Made by a program: the position numbers and the translations under genes | Source: Adiantum capillus-veneris | Lineage: Eukaryota; Streptophyta; Polypodiopsida; Polypodiales; Pteridaceae | Reading direction: 5' to 3' | Length of the DNA stretch: 64,000 bases | Assembly (NCBI GenBank): GCA_014529385.2 | Contig: CM043952.1 | Coordinates: forward strand, 68,207,370 to 68,271,369 | Shown here: piece after piece, positions 32,580 to 45,295 of the stretch | How positions within the stretch are numbered: the first letter of the stretch is position 1 | Layout: each line of letters starts with the position of its first letter | Notes under the pieces: model-generated | Told to the model about the DNA's origin: nothing | The model's input: the letters and a program-made list of their open reading frames with translations, nothing else | Database searches by the model: none

Positions 32580-33953
32580 ATGTGCTATTGTTCACAATAG
32601 TTTTTATTCATTGTATAAGGACTTGGGCTCATTTAGGAGTTCCAAATTGTATAAGCCTTAGGCCAAAGGGCTCAACTTTATCCCATAGTTGAAGGGCTTG
32701 AAGCCCAAAAGTGTAAAAGAGCCCTATGTTAAATGAGAAGTCATCCTTGGGTGAGCTCTGTTCTTTCTAGAGTGGATGGTCATGAGGCTCATGGGCTTTC
32801 CATGACCATGTAGCTCTTGATTTCTAATAGTCAATTTTCTTTTTTTCTTATTAGTCTTCTTTGTTTTGATTATGTGAAGTGAGATTTTATTAGTGTGATG
32901 TTAGATCTCTAATCCCTTTTATAGTTAATCTCTTCTATCCACACCATTGGCCATAGTGTGTGAAGGCTATGCCTTCCTTCTCTTTCTCTCTCTCTACAAG
33001 GTGTGTGTTCATACATAGTAGCATTGAGGGGTTGCACTGGTATCGCCACACTAATGCAAAGTAGCTATGGTAATTGCATGCTTGTGTAGTTGTTTGATTA
33101 GGAGTTGTGATTAGGGCGATTGATGTGAGAGGTTAATTTCAATCACATGATCTTGTACAAAGTGATTAGTAAGTAGGGTTGTGTGGTTGATCAGAGAAAT
33201 CCCCTTCCATGGCTTCTCTCTAAGATGGGTAGAAGGATCCGTTGAATCCTCTCTTTTGATGCATCCTATGACGCTCTTTGTCCCATAGTTGAAGGGCTTC
33301 AAGCCCAAAACTATAAAAGAGCCCTATGCTAAATGAGAAGTCATTCTTGGGTGAGCCCTCTTCTTTGTAGACTGGATGGTCATGAGGCTCATGGTCTTTC
33401 CATGCCCATGTAGCTCTTGATTTCTAATAATTTATTGCACTTTATTTCTCATTAGTCTTCTTTGTTTTGAATATGGAAAGTGAGATTGTATTTGTGTGAT
33501 GCTAGATCTCTAATCCATTTTTTAGTTAATCTCTTTTATCCACACCATTGGCCATGGTGTGTGAAGGGTATGCCTTCCCTCTCTTTCTCTCTCTACAAGG
33601 TGTGTGGTTAGTGTGTGTGCATACATAGTAGCATTGAGGGTTGGACCGGTATGGCCACACTAATGTGACGTAGGTATGTTAATTTCATGCTTGTACAGTT
33701 GTGTGATTAGGGTGACTGATGTGAGGGGTTAACTTCAATCACATATGATTGTGTGTAAGGTAGGAATGTGTGGTTGATTAGAGAGCGCCCCTTCCATGGC
33801 TTCTCTCTATGATGGGTAGAAGGATCCCTTGAATCCTCTATTTTGATGCATCATATGACTCTTGTGCCTCCAAGCGCTAGCCGGGTTTCCAATCCATGGA
33901 TTGATAATTTTGTGTAAGCTGCAATTAGGCCATTGCTACAATGTCTCCCTACA
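32580..33953 (+). repeat. Element G 5' LTR with an internal 600-bp duplication
   Basis: The right border is fixed: ...TCCCTACA is followed two bases later by a primer-binding site. The left border is approximate (a TG near 32580). Within it, TCCCATAGTTGAAGGGCTT recurs at 32681 and 33281, so a unit of exactly 600 bp stands twice in tandem. No second G LTR lies in the window. Confidence 0.6.
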
Positions 33954-33955
33954 AT

Positions 33956-33973
33956 TGGCACCGTTGCCAGGGA
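33956..33973 (+). other. Element G primer-binding site
   Basis: TGGCACCGTTGCCAGGGA matches the plant gypsy primer-binding site of the tRNA-Asp type (TGGCGCCGTTGCCGGGGA) except at two positions. It sets the LTR's inner border and its + orientation. Confidence 0.8.
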
Positions 33974-35339
<1,366 letters not shown>

Positions 35340-38290
35340 TGAAGAATGCAACATTTTAGATGCTTTTGAATTCAAAGGAAAACATGCCTATTGCAAAAGT
35401 CTCCAGGGTCTTAAAAGTCAATCGTCACACCTTGTTCAAGGCAAAATCATGGGAGGAGAAGCATGATGTCATTGCTCGATTATTTTCCTTCGCTGCATGT
35501 CACAAGAAACACAGTCATAGCCCTATCATAGATGAAATTAAAGAATTGGTATACACCTTTTTGGGAGAGGAGACTCGTGTTTCACCCAACAAGAAGGATG
35601 TTTGTTGAAAGCAAGTGGGGAGGAAAAGCTACATAAAACACCTTGTGCACCTCCTAGACAAGCCTTAAGTGATCAATCAAATACTTGTGCCATAACTTAT
35701 TGCATTGCATGTATAATAACTGTTAAAATGCTCGGTATGTTCAGTAGCATTTTGAGTATGTTGTTTGATACAAGGTTTATGCCAGTTAGTGTTATTACTA
35801 TGTTGGGTATGTTGTTTAGCTTTATGGTATGCTAGTTAGCATGACTAGTGATCTTATAAAATCTATTGGTTAGCACAATATTTAGGGTTTAGCTTTATGA
35901 GTATGATAGTTAGCATACTTGGTGATCTTACAGAGTATGCTAGGTATCACAATATGCAGGGTAGCTTTATGAGTATGCTAGTAACCATACCTAGTGATCT
36001 TACACAGTATGCTGGCTAGCACTATATTCAGGGTTTGGCAATGATGGAATGCTAGTTAGCATGCCTAGAGATCTTACAGAGTATGCTAGCTAGCATAATA
36101 TTCGGGGTTTAGCTTTATGAGTATGCTAGTTTTAGCATGCCTAGTGATCTTACAGAGTATGCTAGTTAGCACAATATTCAAGGTTTAGCATCAATGGTAT
36201 GCTAGTTAGCATGCGTAATGATCTTACAGAGTATGTTGGTTAGCACAATATTCAAGGTTTAGCATTATATGAGTATGCTAGTAGTTAGCATGCCTAGTGA
36301 TCTTACAGAGTATATTGGTTAACACAATATTTAGGATTTAGCATTATGAGTAAGTTAGTTAGCATGCCTAGTGATCCTACAGAGTATGCTGGCTAGCACA
36401 ATATTCAGGGTTTAGCATTATGTGTATATTGCTAGTTAGCATGCCTAGTGATCTTACTGAGTATGCTGGTTAGCACAATATTCAAGGGTTTAGCATTATG
36501 AGTATGCTAGTTAGCATGCCCAGTGATCCTATAGAGTATACTAGCTAGCACAATATTGAGGGTTTTGCATTATGAGTATGCTAGTTAGCATACCTAGTGA
36601 TCCTATAGAGTATGATGGCTAGCACAATATTCAGGGTTTAGCATTATGAGTATGCTAGTTAGCATACCTAGTGATCTTACCTAGTGATCTTACCTAGGGA
36701 TCTTATAGAGTATGCTGGTAAGCATAATATTCAGGGTTTAGCATTAATGTTATGCTGGTTAGCATGCCTAGGGATCTTTTAGATCATGTTGGCTAGCACA
36801 ATATTCAAGGTTTAGCTTTATGAGTATGCTAGTTAGCATACCTAGTGATCCTATAGATTATGATGGCTAGCACATTATTTAGGATTTAACATTATGAGTA
36901 TGCTAGTTAGCATACCTAGTGATCTTACCTAGGTATCTTACAGAGTATGCAAGTTAGCACAATATTCAAGGTTTAGCATTAATGGTATGCTAGTTAGCAT
37001 GCCTAGGGATCTTACAGAGTATGCTGGTTAGAACAATACTCATGGTTTAGCTTTATGAGTATGCTAGTTAGCATGCCTAGTGATCTTAGAGAGTATGCTA
37101 GTTAGCACAATATTCAGGGTTTAGCATTCAAGGTATGCTGCTGGACAGAATCTAGTCCATGCTAATTAGCACAGTCAGGACATTGTCGATCCATGCTAGT
37201 TAGCATACCTCATATGCCAAACTACACACTAATCACCCTTGTTAGCACAGCTAGTATGCTAATAGCATTCAGGGTATGTAAAGATCTCCTACCATGTTTG
37301 TTGTGTAACGAAAATTAGAACTGTTTTTGCTAACTAGCATACACAGTATGTTAAGTAGCATCCAAGGCTTTGACATTTCCCATAATGAAGTGTTGAGTAG
37401 GGCTTTGGTCCCCTCTTGTATGAGTTGCAAGGCATCTTAGATGGAAGATCTCTTACCAGGTTTGTTGTGTAATGAAAATCAGAACTGTGTTTATGCTAAC
37501 TAGCATACGCAGATTGCTAACTAGCATTCTGCTATTTGTGAACATGCTGGATGTATTTTGATCCATTCATCAGACTAAACATGCTGATCAATTGTGGTTA
37601 TTGCAGGCCCAGCTCTTTCACCGATTGAAAGAAAAACATCCAGATTGCAAGATAGCAGTGCGATTGAAAGATAGATACACGTGCTACTATGAATACCATG
37701 TTAAAATGTCCTTTTTAAGGTATGCACTGAACCACATGTGCTCTCAAGATTTTGGGTTGCATGATACAGGTTGCAACTGTGTATGCAGTATCTGTGCCAC
37801 AGACGATAACATTGGTAGGGGCTAGTTGGCTTCACATCACACGTTCAAGGTGTCACAAAGTTGTGGGAGTCTGTTCTTTGTCCAAAGCCAACAGATGTAG
37901 TTTTTCATATATAAAAGGGAATGCCTGATGGGAGCCTGTATGACACGTGGAGTGAGGAAGCTAGAATTATGTTGCTTAGAGACAGCAAAGCGAGGTAAGA
38001 GTATTGTTGTCAAAGTATTTGCATATGTAGAAGTAAAATACAATAATGGAAAGAGTGAAAGAAGAAAAGATCTAGTGCATAAAGATATGCACTTCTGGAC
38101 GTTTCTTCACCTCCTGAAGACCCAAGCTAAAGATCTTCATCGCTCACAATTATGTAGCTCAATGGCAAGGACAATAGTTCAAAGACTGTCTACTTCAGTT
38201 TTCAGATGGTGTCTTGCCTTTCTCCTATCAGTGTTTTGGTGCCTTCCCACTGAGGACATTGGATTCAAGTACCTTCAGTTTTGGTGAGTC
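35340..38290 (+). pseudogene. Transposase-like gene split by a minisatellite intron
   Basis: The first coding part (35340-35668) has A-K-V-S-R-V-L-K-V-N-R-H-T-L-F-K, then T-R-V-S-P-N-K-K-D-V and, after a +1 shift near 35606, G-R-K-S-Y-I-K-H-L-V-H-L-L. A putative intron runs from GTGATC (35669) to TTATTGCAG (37607). The second part (37608-38290) gives R-L-K-E-K-H-P-D-C-K-I-A-V and Y-T-C-Y-Y-E-Y-H-V-K, then a Cys cluster (C-N-C-V-C-S-I-C) and, after two shifts, the pattern E-C-L-M-G-A-C with a long basic stretch. I recall this order of motifs from uncharacterised repetitive, transposase-like proteins of early-diverging plants and animals but cannot name the superfamily. Frameshifts make it non-functional. 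Splicing is inferred from the continuity of motifs across the intron. Confidence 0.4.
35815..37540. repeat. ~72-bp minisatellite with TATGCTAGTTAGCATA core
   Basis: About 18-20 degenerate units contain GTATGCTAGTTAGCATGCC, TAGTGATCTTACAGAG, GGTTAGCACAATATTC and AGGGTTTAGC. Each carries near-palindromic GCTAGTTAGC / GCTAACTAGC motifs. The last 300 bp (37250-37540) have two copies of a different, about 180-bp unit (AGATCTC(C/T)TACCA(T/G)GTTTGTTGTGTAA). The array fills the putative intron almost exactly. Confidence 0.9.
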
Positions 38291-38308
38291 AGATAGCGAA
38301 GTGCAAAC

Positions 38309-39489
38309 ATGGTTAAGCTCAGTGATGCTTTGTTTCGGATGAATGATGCCATGCAAGGGTTGCAGTTGAATTGCCTATCAGAGTTTGACATGCATTGCCT
38401 GAGTTTCTATGCTCTAAAGAAACAACTTGAGCTTCTTGAGGATGTGGGTTTAGATGCAAAGCAAGAGAAATTCTTATTCATTGGCACTCTTCCAGGACTC
38501 TTGGGCATTGAGGTTGCTTGCACAGATTTATTGGGTGTGAAGAGCATTGTTCACTTCTTGAAGCAGAACAGATGCTTTAAGCATGTAGATCAGTCTTGTG
38601 CTTGTTTGTGGGCTACACATGAGAGCTCTTCTATTCCTTATGATGATTTAGTAGTGACGTTGAGGTTGAGTCACATGCTTATGATGAGGTTTTGTCTTTT
38701 GATGATGTAAACCTTCATGAGGAGTCATGTGCAAGCATTATCATGAAAGAGGATAGCATTGCGTACATGTATGACAAAGAGAGAAATGTTATAGCTTGTT
38801 TGGATCCATGCTTGGATAATTGTCGAGATGAGGGCTTGTCTAGCTCTATGTGCTGGAGCTATATGCCTTGGAATGATTTTTGTTGTGATGTAGAGAACAT
38901 GCATACTAACGTTATGGATGGTGTTTTTTTTCCTCCATCTGGCGCGTTGTCACGATACCCAGATGAGTTGTGGGTACGTGGGCCCATTTGGGATGTTGAG
39001 ATGGACAGCGATCACGTATGTGGCATTGTTGGTGGAACCAAAGTGCCTACAGGTGATTCTTTTGATTGTGATCAAAACATGGCATGTAGTCAAAGTGAGG
39101 ATTATGGTACTTTTGTGGCTAATGATGATGATGATGGTTGGGGCTTTGATGAGCTTGTGATAGAAGACAATTTATCTATGGTTGGCTATGTCCAAAAGGC
39201 TCAAGAGAGGTTGCGAAACCTGAAAATTCAAAGAAAAGCCGAGAAAATGCAATATGTGCTAGAGAAAGCTCATAGTGTTGACGCTCTTGCTGAAGATTTT
39301 GAACTCTATGCAGGAAATAAAACCGAAGAACATATCATGGTTGATATGGACACAAGGGATTTGATGGATGCGAGTGATGGTAGGGAAATTATGAAAGCCA
39401 ATATGAATGCAATGCTCGACAAGATGGTAGTAGTTCATACAAGGGGATGGTGCATGCTTTACCCATTTGACCCAAGTGGGTGTATATGA
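38309..39489 (+). pseudogene. Unrecognised acidic ORF (~390 codons, one frameshift)
   Basis: ATG 38309 opens a frame to about 38650. A one-base frame change then leads into E-S-H-A-Y-D-E-V-L-S-F-D-D-V and continues open to 39489. The protein is rich in Asp and Glu (a D-D-D-D-G-W-G-F-D-E patch near 39125), Met and Cys, with a charged helical stretch (R-L-R-N-L-K-I-Q-R-K-A-E-K). I recognise no gag, protease, RT, integrase or chromodomain motif. It ends about 90 bp before the polypurine tract of element F on the same strand, so it is probably an element-encoded protein of a non-autonomous LTR element, an extra 3' ORF, or captured host sequence. Confidence 0.5.
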
Positions 39490-39580
39490 TCAAGAATAAT
39501 ACTTTTGTATATACTGTACATATGGTGAGGCTAATATGCGTGAATAAAGTGATGCTGCCGTTGAGCATGAATGCCTCAGC

Positions 39581-39603
39581 AAGCTAGGGGGGTTGGCAAA
39601 CTA
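39581..39603 (+). other. Element F polypurine tract
   Basis: AAGCTAGGGGGGTTGGCAAACTA immediately precedes the TGATAGG start of the F LTR. The - strand element B has the same layout (AGCTAGGGGATGGGCAAATTA before TGTCAGG), so the families are related. Confidence 0.75.
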
Positions 39604-41035
39604 TGATAGGAGTTTTTTGGTTTGTAGTTTGCCTTCTCATGTATACATGGTGTGCTTTCTTTTTTCACTTTTGAGAGTGATATGGTTGCCTGTATAGTGT
39701 TGGACAATGCCAATTATTGATGTGTGCTCCTGGCTATGGTCTACTGCTAGCCGTTTGACCAAGTTTGCAAAGAATGGATGCACTTGAAGCTTGAGGCGAC
39801 TGAGGGTCGAGCATCATTTAGGTCGTGATGAATAAGCCTACATCAGCAGGCTTCATTAGCATTGTGCACTGCTTGGGGTAGAGCCAATAAAGTAAACACT
39901 ATGGTCTTGTCAAGTGAAGGGCTAGGGATAGTGAGATCCAACCCTTGGCTAAATGATTGGAAAGGAAGGAAAATCCGTTTTTTTTAAGGGGGTTGCCTGT
40001 AATAATAGAGGAATGGCCTGCACGTGAAGAAGGAGGCGCTGTCTGAGGAGGGGTGGCCAGCACGATATAGGCGAGAGGGGGGAGCAGGTAAGAAAGGGGA
40101 GTCGTAATTAGCAGGAGCCTCATCACGGAAGAGCAGAGCCGGGTTGCAGCTGGCACATACCTGGCCAGGGAGATTAAGGGGGCGTCGGCCCATGAGGGGA
40201 GGGCTGCAGAACCTGCAAGAAGAGGAGGGGCTCCACAGCGCTGTAGAAGCTTGAAGCTAGCCGCCATAGCGTGAGCAGGTAGAGAGGGGCTCTAGAGGCC
40301 AGTACACGCAGGTGAAGGGGGAAGCGCGCTACAGGAGCATAGATGGAGGCTCAGACAGAGAAGGGGCTGGCCAACAGCTGTGGAGGGAGCTCTATACAAA
40401 GGACAAAGAGCTGAGAGGATTGATAGTACTGTCTACAACAAGGAGTGCAACACAGGAGCTTATCTGCAACGAGCTCACATGAAAGCTGATCATCACGGGC
40501 CGCCATCGAGGAGAGGTGCGCGCAGCTAGCTAGCCACAAGGTGGGAGACGAGGAAGGCGAGCTTGAAGGGAAGCAGGCTCTCTAAAACGAGCTCAAGGTG
40601 ACGCGATTCTGGTAAGGCCTAAGCGTGCATCTTGTATTTGCGAGTTCGACTGCAGTCGTATGGCGGTCCATGCCAAGAATGGTTAGCTAGGGGTGTTGCA
40701 GGGCCACTATGCAGCAAAGTAACCGACCAAGGGGTTTGTGCTTGGACTTTCAAGAGAGAGAAGGGGCATCGGGTGCCAAAAGTCCTAACGAAAGGAGGGA
40801 CCGCGCCTCAGAGGTGTGGAGATTAAAGCTTTGAGGTGGCCAGCCGGTTGAAGCAAGAGAAAGCTTGCAAAGCGGAGCAGCAGTGGAGTTAAGCGGCCAA
40901 GGAAAAGCCATAAGTGGATGCACAGCATTAAAGAATGGGATAGCCGAATATCTACAAGAGCATCCATTGGGATTTTCATAAGAGCTAGGGATTAAACAAA
41001 CTTGTGACGGCTCTCTCTCTCTCTGTGTGTGTATA

Positions 41036-41071
<36 letters not shown>

Positions 41072-41240
41072 GATATATATAAATTAATGGCACTCAGTTG
41101 AAGAGTAGCCACTAGATCAAGCCGGCTCTTCTTGAAGTTCCTTTCTGTGTTCGCCCACTGGCTCCATTTGAACATAGGTGTTATGAAGTCATCCGTGTGG
41201 TGTTTGAAAGGTTAGCTTTGGTACTCCGACTTGACAGAGA
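39604..41240 (+). repeat. Element F 3' LTR
   Basis: The LTR starts TGATAGGAGTTTTTTGG directly after the polypurine tract and ends ...TTGACAGAGA before GGCGT (41241-41245) and element C gag. It is the counterpart of the solo LTR at 7908-9636, lacking about 75 bp (equivalent to 8250-8320) and about 50 bp (near 8545). A TA/CT microsatellite is at 41011-41085. The 5' LTR of F is not in the window. Confidence 0.8.
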
Positions 41241-41245
41241 GGCGT

Positions 41246-41764
41246 AGCTATAGAGGTTTTGTGTCTTGGCTTTCTCCTATCAGCATGAATTCCATCCCAC
41301 TTGCTGAGAAAGATATTAACTGCATCCTTATTGCGGTCTCGGTCTTCTCCTTTAATAATCGGTGGTTTGGTGTTTTTCAACAATTCATCCACCTCTTTTG
41401 CAGCGAGAGTATGCAACATATCAACATTTGGGCCTTGTCCTAGATTAGAAGGGCCTTGTCCTTGTGTAGCAACGTGGTTATGCATGTGCAAGTCAACAGA
41501 ATTCTTGGATTGCTGATGCCTTAATTGATTTAATAATGTGGATAGTTTAATAACATTTTCATTTAAAGCTTTGAAATCTTCATCCATGACTGTCATCCGT
41601 GTCTGAAGTGAAGGAAATTCTTGAATATCGAGCAATTTGTAAGTATCATCACATGCTGTAGCGTCGTGGGTACTCTCCTTGAGAGGATCCGGCCATGGGC
41701 CATCATTGGTAGGATCAGGCGTACTTTGCTCAAAAACGAATGTCATATTGATATCCGACTCCAT
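41246..41764 (-). pseudogene. Element C gag N-terminus (copy 2)
   Basis: It is the same segment as 10087-10603 but open through from ATG 41764 to the F LTR, with D-A-V-N-I-F-L-S-K-W-D-G-I-H-A and K-P-R-H-K-T-S-I-A at the end. The rest of gag-pol is absent to the left, where the body of element F stands instead. No MITE is present here. Confidence 0.8.
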
Positions 41765-42549
41765 GGCGACACAGTGCGATGCAAGGAGTAGTCAGAAAAA
41801 ATACCTAATATTGAGAGCACTCGCAAGTGTAATTAGCTTTGCTAATTTCGTCAAAATCGATAGTATCCCGATGGAAATTGATTTGAATTGTCCGCCATAT
41901 ATGAAATTCCACAAGTTCTTGATAGCCGAATCAATTAGACTTGAAAGCGTTAATTGATTTTACCAAATAATTGTACTGGAACTCCGTCGGAATGGTGTTC
42001 TTTAAATCTCTGAGTTCCTGCGTAATGCGCAGAGAATTTGGCTCGAAGTTTGTGCCGACCTCGTCGATGCGATGTCGCACCTCTCTGGCCTTGCCAAATC
42101 CGCAGGTGGAGTAAGGGGGTGAGGTACCCTACTATGGGTACCGTCCCTTATGGTTAAATTTTGGGTGTGGCCACTAATCCCCTAGGGGGTTGGGCGCCTG
42201 TAAGTGGGAAAAAAACGTCACACAGTCGGCTATGGCCGCTCAAAGCAGCACCCGGGTAAGCAACATCACCATGGCCGCCTCTGCGTTGAGGTAGGGGCTC
42301 CGGCCGAGTGACGTAAAACCCTCCCTCGTCCGGCGCACAACCGTAGAGCCCGCGAGTGGCAGTTTGTATGCAGGTCCGCCTCGGTGGCTCCTCCTTGCAA
42401 GGGGGATTTCCCACGGCGTGCTTGCCTTGTCGTCCTCCTCACACGAGGAGGGATGCTCCACGCCCCCTTGACCCTGACATGCAAAAAAGCATGCACAATT
42501 GTGTGGACCCCCTCCTCCACGGCTGTGCCTTTCCCAAAAAAGGAACCAA
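41765..42549 (-). other. Element C leader (copy 2), single unit
   Basis: It matches 10604-11991 with only one of the two 588-bp units. The primer-binding site is mostly deleted: the bases equivalent to CCTTGCTCTTGAT are missing just before CCAATG at 42546-42551. Confidence 0.75.
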
Positions 42550-42845
42550 TGTTAAACAAGGGGAACTAGAACCCAGGAGTCCACCACCCAACCACCCACT
42601 ATATAGCATAGCCCCTAGCCCTTTGCCCTAGTTGGACTCCCTTTCCACACTGCTTAGTCTGGCCCTGCCCTTGTTTAGTCCGGCCTTGCCGGTGTCCTGA
42701 CATGGGGCCTCACCGCTAGTGAGGACATGATCAGGGTGATGAGAGGGAGGCAGCGCCCTTGAAAGAGCGCCTTGTAGCGTGGGACAGAGAAGCAGAGAGC
42801 CTCAGGGTATGTCGCAACCTATCATCGCCTCGCACTTCAATGTTA

Positions 42846-42884
<39 letters not shown>

Positions 42885-42963
42885 ATTCTAAAATCCCTTT
42901 TTTTTCATTATCATTCTTATAAAAAACACTTGGCTTCCTCAATTTATACCAATGTTGTGTACA
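42550..42963 (-). repeat. Element C 5' LTR (copy 2)
   Basis: Inner end TGTTAAACAAGG (intact TG); outer end guessed at TGTACA. It contains a CT run (42848-42880) that is longer than in copy 1. Confidence 0.45.
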
Positions 42964-43720
42964 CGTAGACATACCATAAATAGACAGATGGGTGGATTTG
43001 TCTATATGTAACAATAGAGAAAGGGAAAAGGAGAGAGAGGGGAGGGGGGGGGGGGGGGGGGGGGGGCTTTTTCATATTCTCTAATGTTTAAGGCATCTAT
43101 GGACAAATATTGGCAAATGGAAGTCATGTCCGCCTACACACCCATGGCCGATTCTTAGATGCAAGCATCATGACCTTTGTTAGCTATATAAAATTGTAAT
43201 ATTCATACATTGGTCAAACTCACTTGGTTTCAAGGTGAAAACAATCGACGTAAGTATGAGTAACTGATTAGCTCGGTCTAGGAAAGTGTACACCATGGGG
43301 TGTAGGTTGCAATAGAGATGATGTCACAAGGGAATCAATACTTAATGGACCATTTTTAATGACAAAAAAACAGGGCTCAAGGATATTGAGGCATCGATCA
43401 TTAAAAGCAAAATGAAAATTTATGTAGATGGAAAATTCTAGCAGTGCTTTTGCGCAAAACCACTAAGGTACCCCTTTTGCCAAAATGATCTAGGTCCCTC
43501 TGTATCAAGGTTGTTACTTCACAAAAGCGGCTGTATATTCCTTATTTACCCCTTCCTTGGGTGAACAATTGTAACCTTTTGTCCCTCTAATTAATGCAAA
43601 CGCTTACTTGGTAAAAAAAGAAAATGCTAGCAGTTACTTTTTAGGGAAACAAAGAAATGAATGGTAAGAACTAATTACAACTAGAGGTTTCAATGATAAT
43701 TAAAGAAACGGTAGGTAGGT
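42964..43720. other. Spacer of locus 2; poly-G tract
   Basis: Homologous to 12383-13115. It has a G run near 43044-43066. No gene is seen. Confidence 0.7.
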
Positions 43721-43726
43721 ACGTAG

Positions 43727-43751
43727 ATATATATATATATATATAGTTTTC

Positions 43752-43821
<70 letters not shown>

Positions 43822-43880
43822 AATAGAAATAAGCAATTTCAAGAGGAGGACGAGGAGGCAGGGAGAGAGAGAGAGAGAGA
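43727..43880. repeat. TA and GA microsatellites downstream of MTPSL-2
   Basis: Two TA runs (43728-43745, 43753-43777) and GA runs (43778-43816, 43864-43880) lie 3' of the gene. Locus 1 has only the GA part. Confidence 0.9.
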
Positions 43881-43892
43881 CTAGTGGCGATC

Positions 43893-45116
43893 TTATTTGG
43901 TTGGGAAGGAAAGACAGTGATGGGAGCTGAAGTCGGGAGGCTGCTCGTGCATATCAGGGCTAGCGCAAACGCCGTAGCGGGCACTCACCAGGTGCCAATA
44001 CACACTGCCGCCAAGCCAGTGGCCCACGCCCTCCAGGTACTGGTCCACGTCTCGGCTCATCAGTCCCTCGCACGCCCGGATTTGCGCCATCAACCGCACG
44101 CACTCTGCATCGCAGGCCCCAATCATGCGGCACACCTCCCCAATGATCCCCTCCAGCGTCATCTCCCCCCGTGGTGCATGTACAGTACTGGCACTATATT
44201 AATCATGTCCCCCTCCATCGCCTCCTTCTTGAAGGACACCAGGTCGTTGACCCAGTACACGTGGTAAGCCGCGATACACTGCAGCGCCCGGATTAGCGGG
44301 TGTGCCAGCGCCTTTTTGTCAAGCTCGACCCCCACCACGAACACCACCGCAACCCCGCACGGCTGCCAGCCCCCGGACCTCGCCCTTATCTGTACATACG
44401 CCTGCAGCTCGGGCACCGTCATCCCTCCTGGCCTCGCCCTACATTCAATTTGCGGCCGGTTGCCATCCGCATATTCTTTCATCGTCTCCAACATGCGCTC
44501 TGGCTGCCTGCCAGCCTCCCGCATCTCTCTCCACCACTCCTCTGCCGTGACCACCATAGCCGACACCACCGCATTGCTACCCTTATAGACGGCTACGCCC
44601 GGCTCGACCCGGGCAGCAGCCATTGCCATTAAAAAGCTCAACCTTTTTTAAATCAACGGCGCGTGCTAGTGCCACGTAGGGCACTAGCGCTCGAAATTTA
44701 ACCGCAGGTGCTTTTCCCCTGCAAACGCTGCCGAGAAGCTCTTCTGCAGCCGCCAGGTCGGCTCCCATCTCAGACGGGTCGTCCAGAATGTTATCAAACA
44801 TGAAGAACCAGGCCATAAGCTTCAGAACCGGCTCCATGCGGCCGGGCATGATGCCATTGGGATAGGTCAGGACGGTGAGCAGGTCGAAACCGGATTTCAT
44901 GAGCAAGTGTCCCTTGAAAGCCCCTCGGCCGCTGGCTGCGGAGGGCAGATGCGAGAAGCGGGCTAGCACCCATTCATCTGCCAGCTGCTTCAGCTGCTTG
45001 AAGTCACGGTGCTTCTTCCAGGGGAAGGAGCAGGGTATTGGCGGCAAGGTAATGCTTTCAAGGTCTGTGAGCAGCCCTTTCAACAGATTATTTTGTTGCG
45101 GCACCTCCTCCATCAC
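43893..45116 (-). pseudogene. Microbial-type terpene synthase-like (MTPSL), copy 2
   Basis: Same protein as copy 1. The aspartate motif here is F-D-N-I-L-D-D, keeping the fifth-position Asp lost in copy 1, and the C-terminus is complete (to 43893). The NSE triad N-D-L-V-S-F-K-K-E is also kept. Two lesions break it: a 110-bp block (44611-44720) replaces 13 bp between the motifs, and a 2-bp insertion near 44174 shifts the frame before T-L-E-G-I-I-G. The net change is a multiple of three, so the first and last parts share one frame while the middle, with the NSE triad, is out of frame. An 18-bp deletion near the start is in frame, giving M-M-E-E-V-P-Q-Q as the new start. It is a pseudogene. Confidence 0.8.
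44611..44720. other. 110-bp insertion/replacement in MTPSL-2
   Basis: Absent from copy 1, which has CATCGAACACCTT (13942-13954) instead. It contains a hairpin with arms GCTAGTGCC and GGCACTAGC. No clear terminal repeats or target duplication were found, so it is either a fragment of a MITE or filler from break repair. Confidence 0.6.
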
Positions 45117-45295
45117 TGATTATTTTGGCTCAAGTCTAGTCTCTCTTTCTCTGCGCACATGCATCCGAAACTGACCCGCAGCGTCCACAAAAGCTGATCT
45201 GGCTCCAAAGATTCCACCGCTACGGCTAATCCGTCAAAGTAGGACTCAGAACATAGTTACAAGGCCTTCCCACACTGAGTTTTGGAAAGGAATAA

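Noticed and set aside
35815-37540. CRISPR-like array
   Set aside because: Units are contiguous and degenerate without unique spacers, and this is a plant genome. It is a minisatellite.
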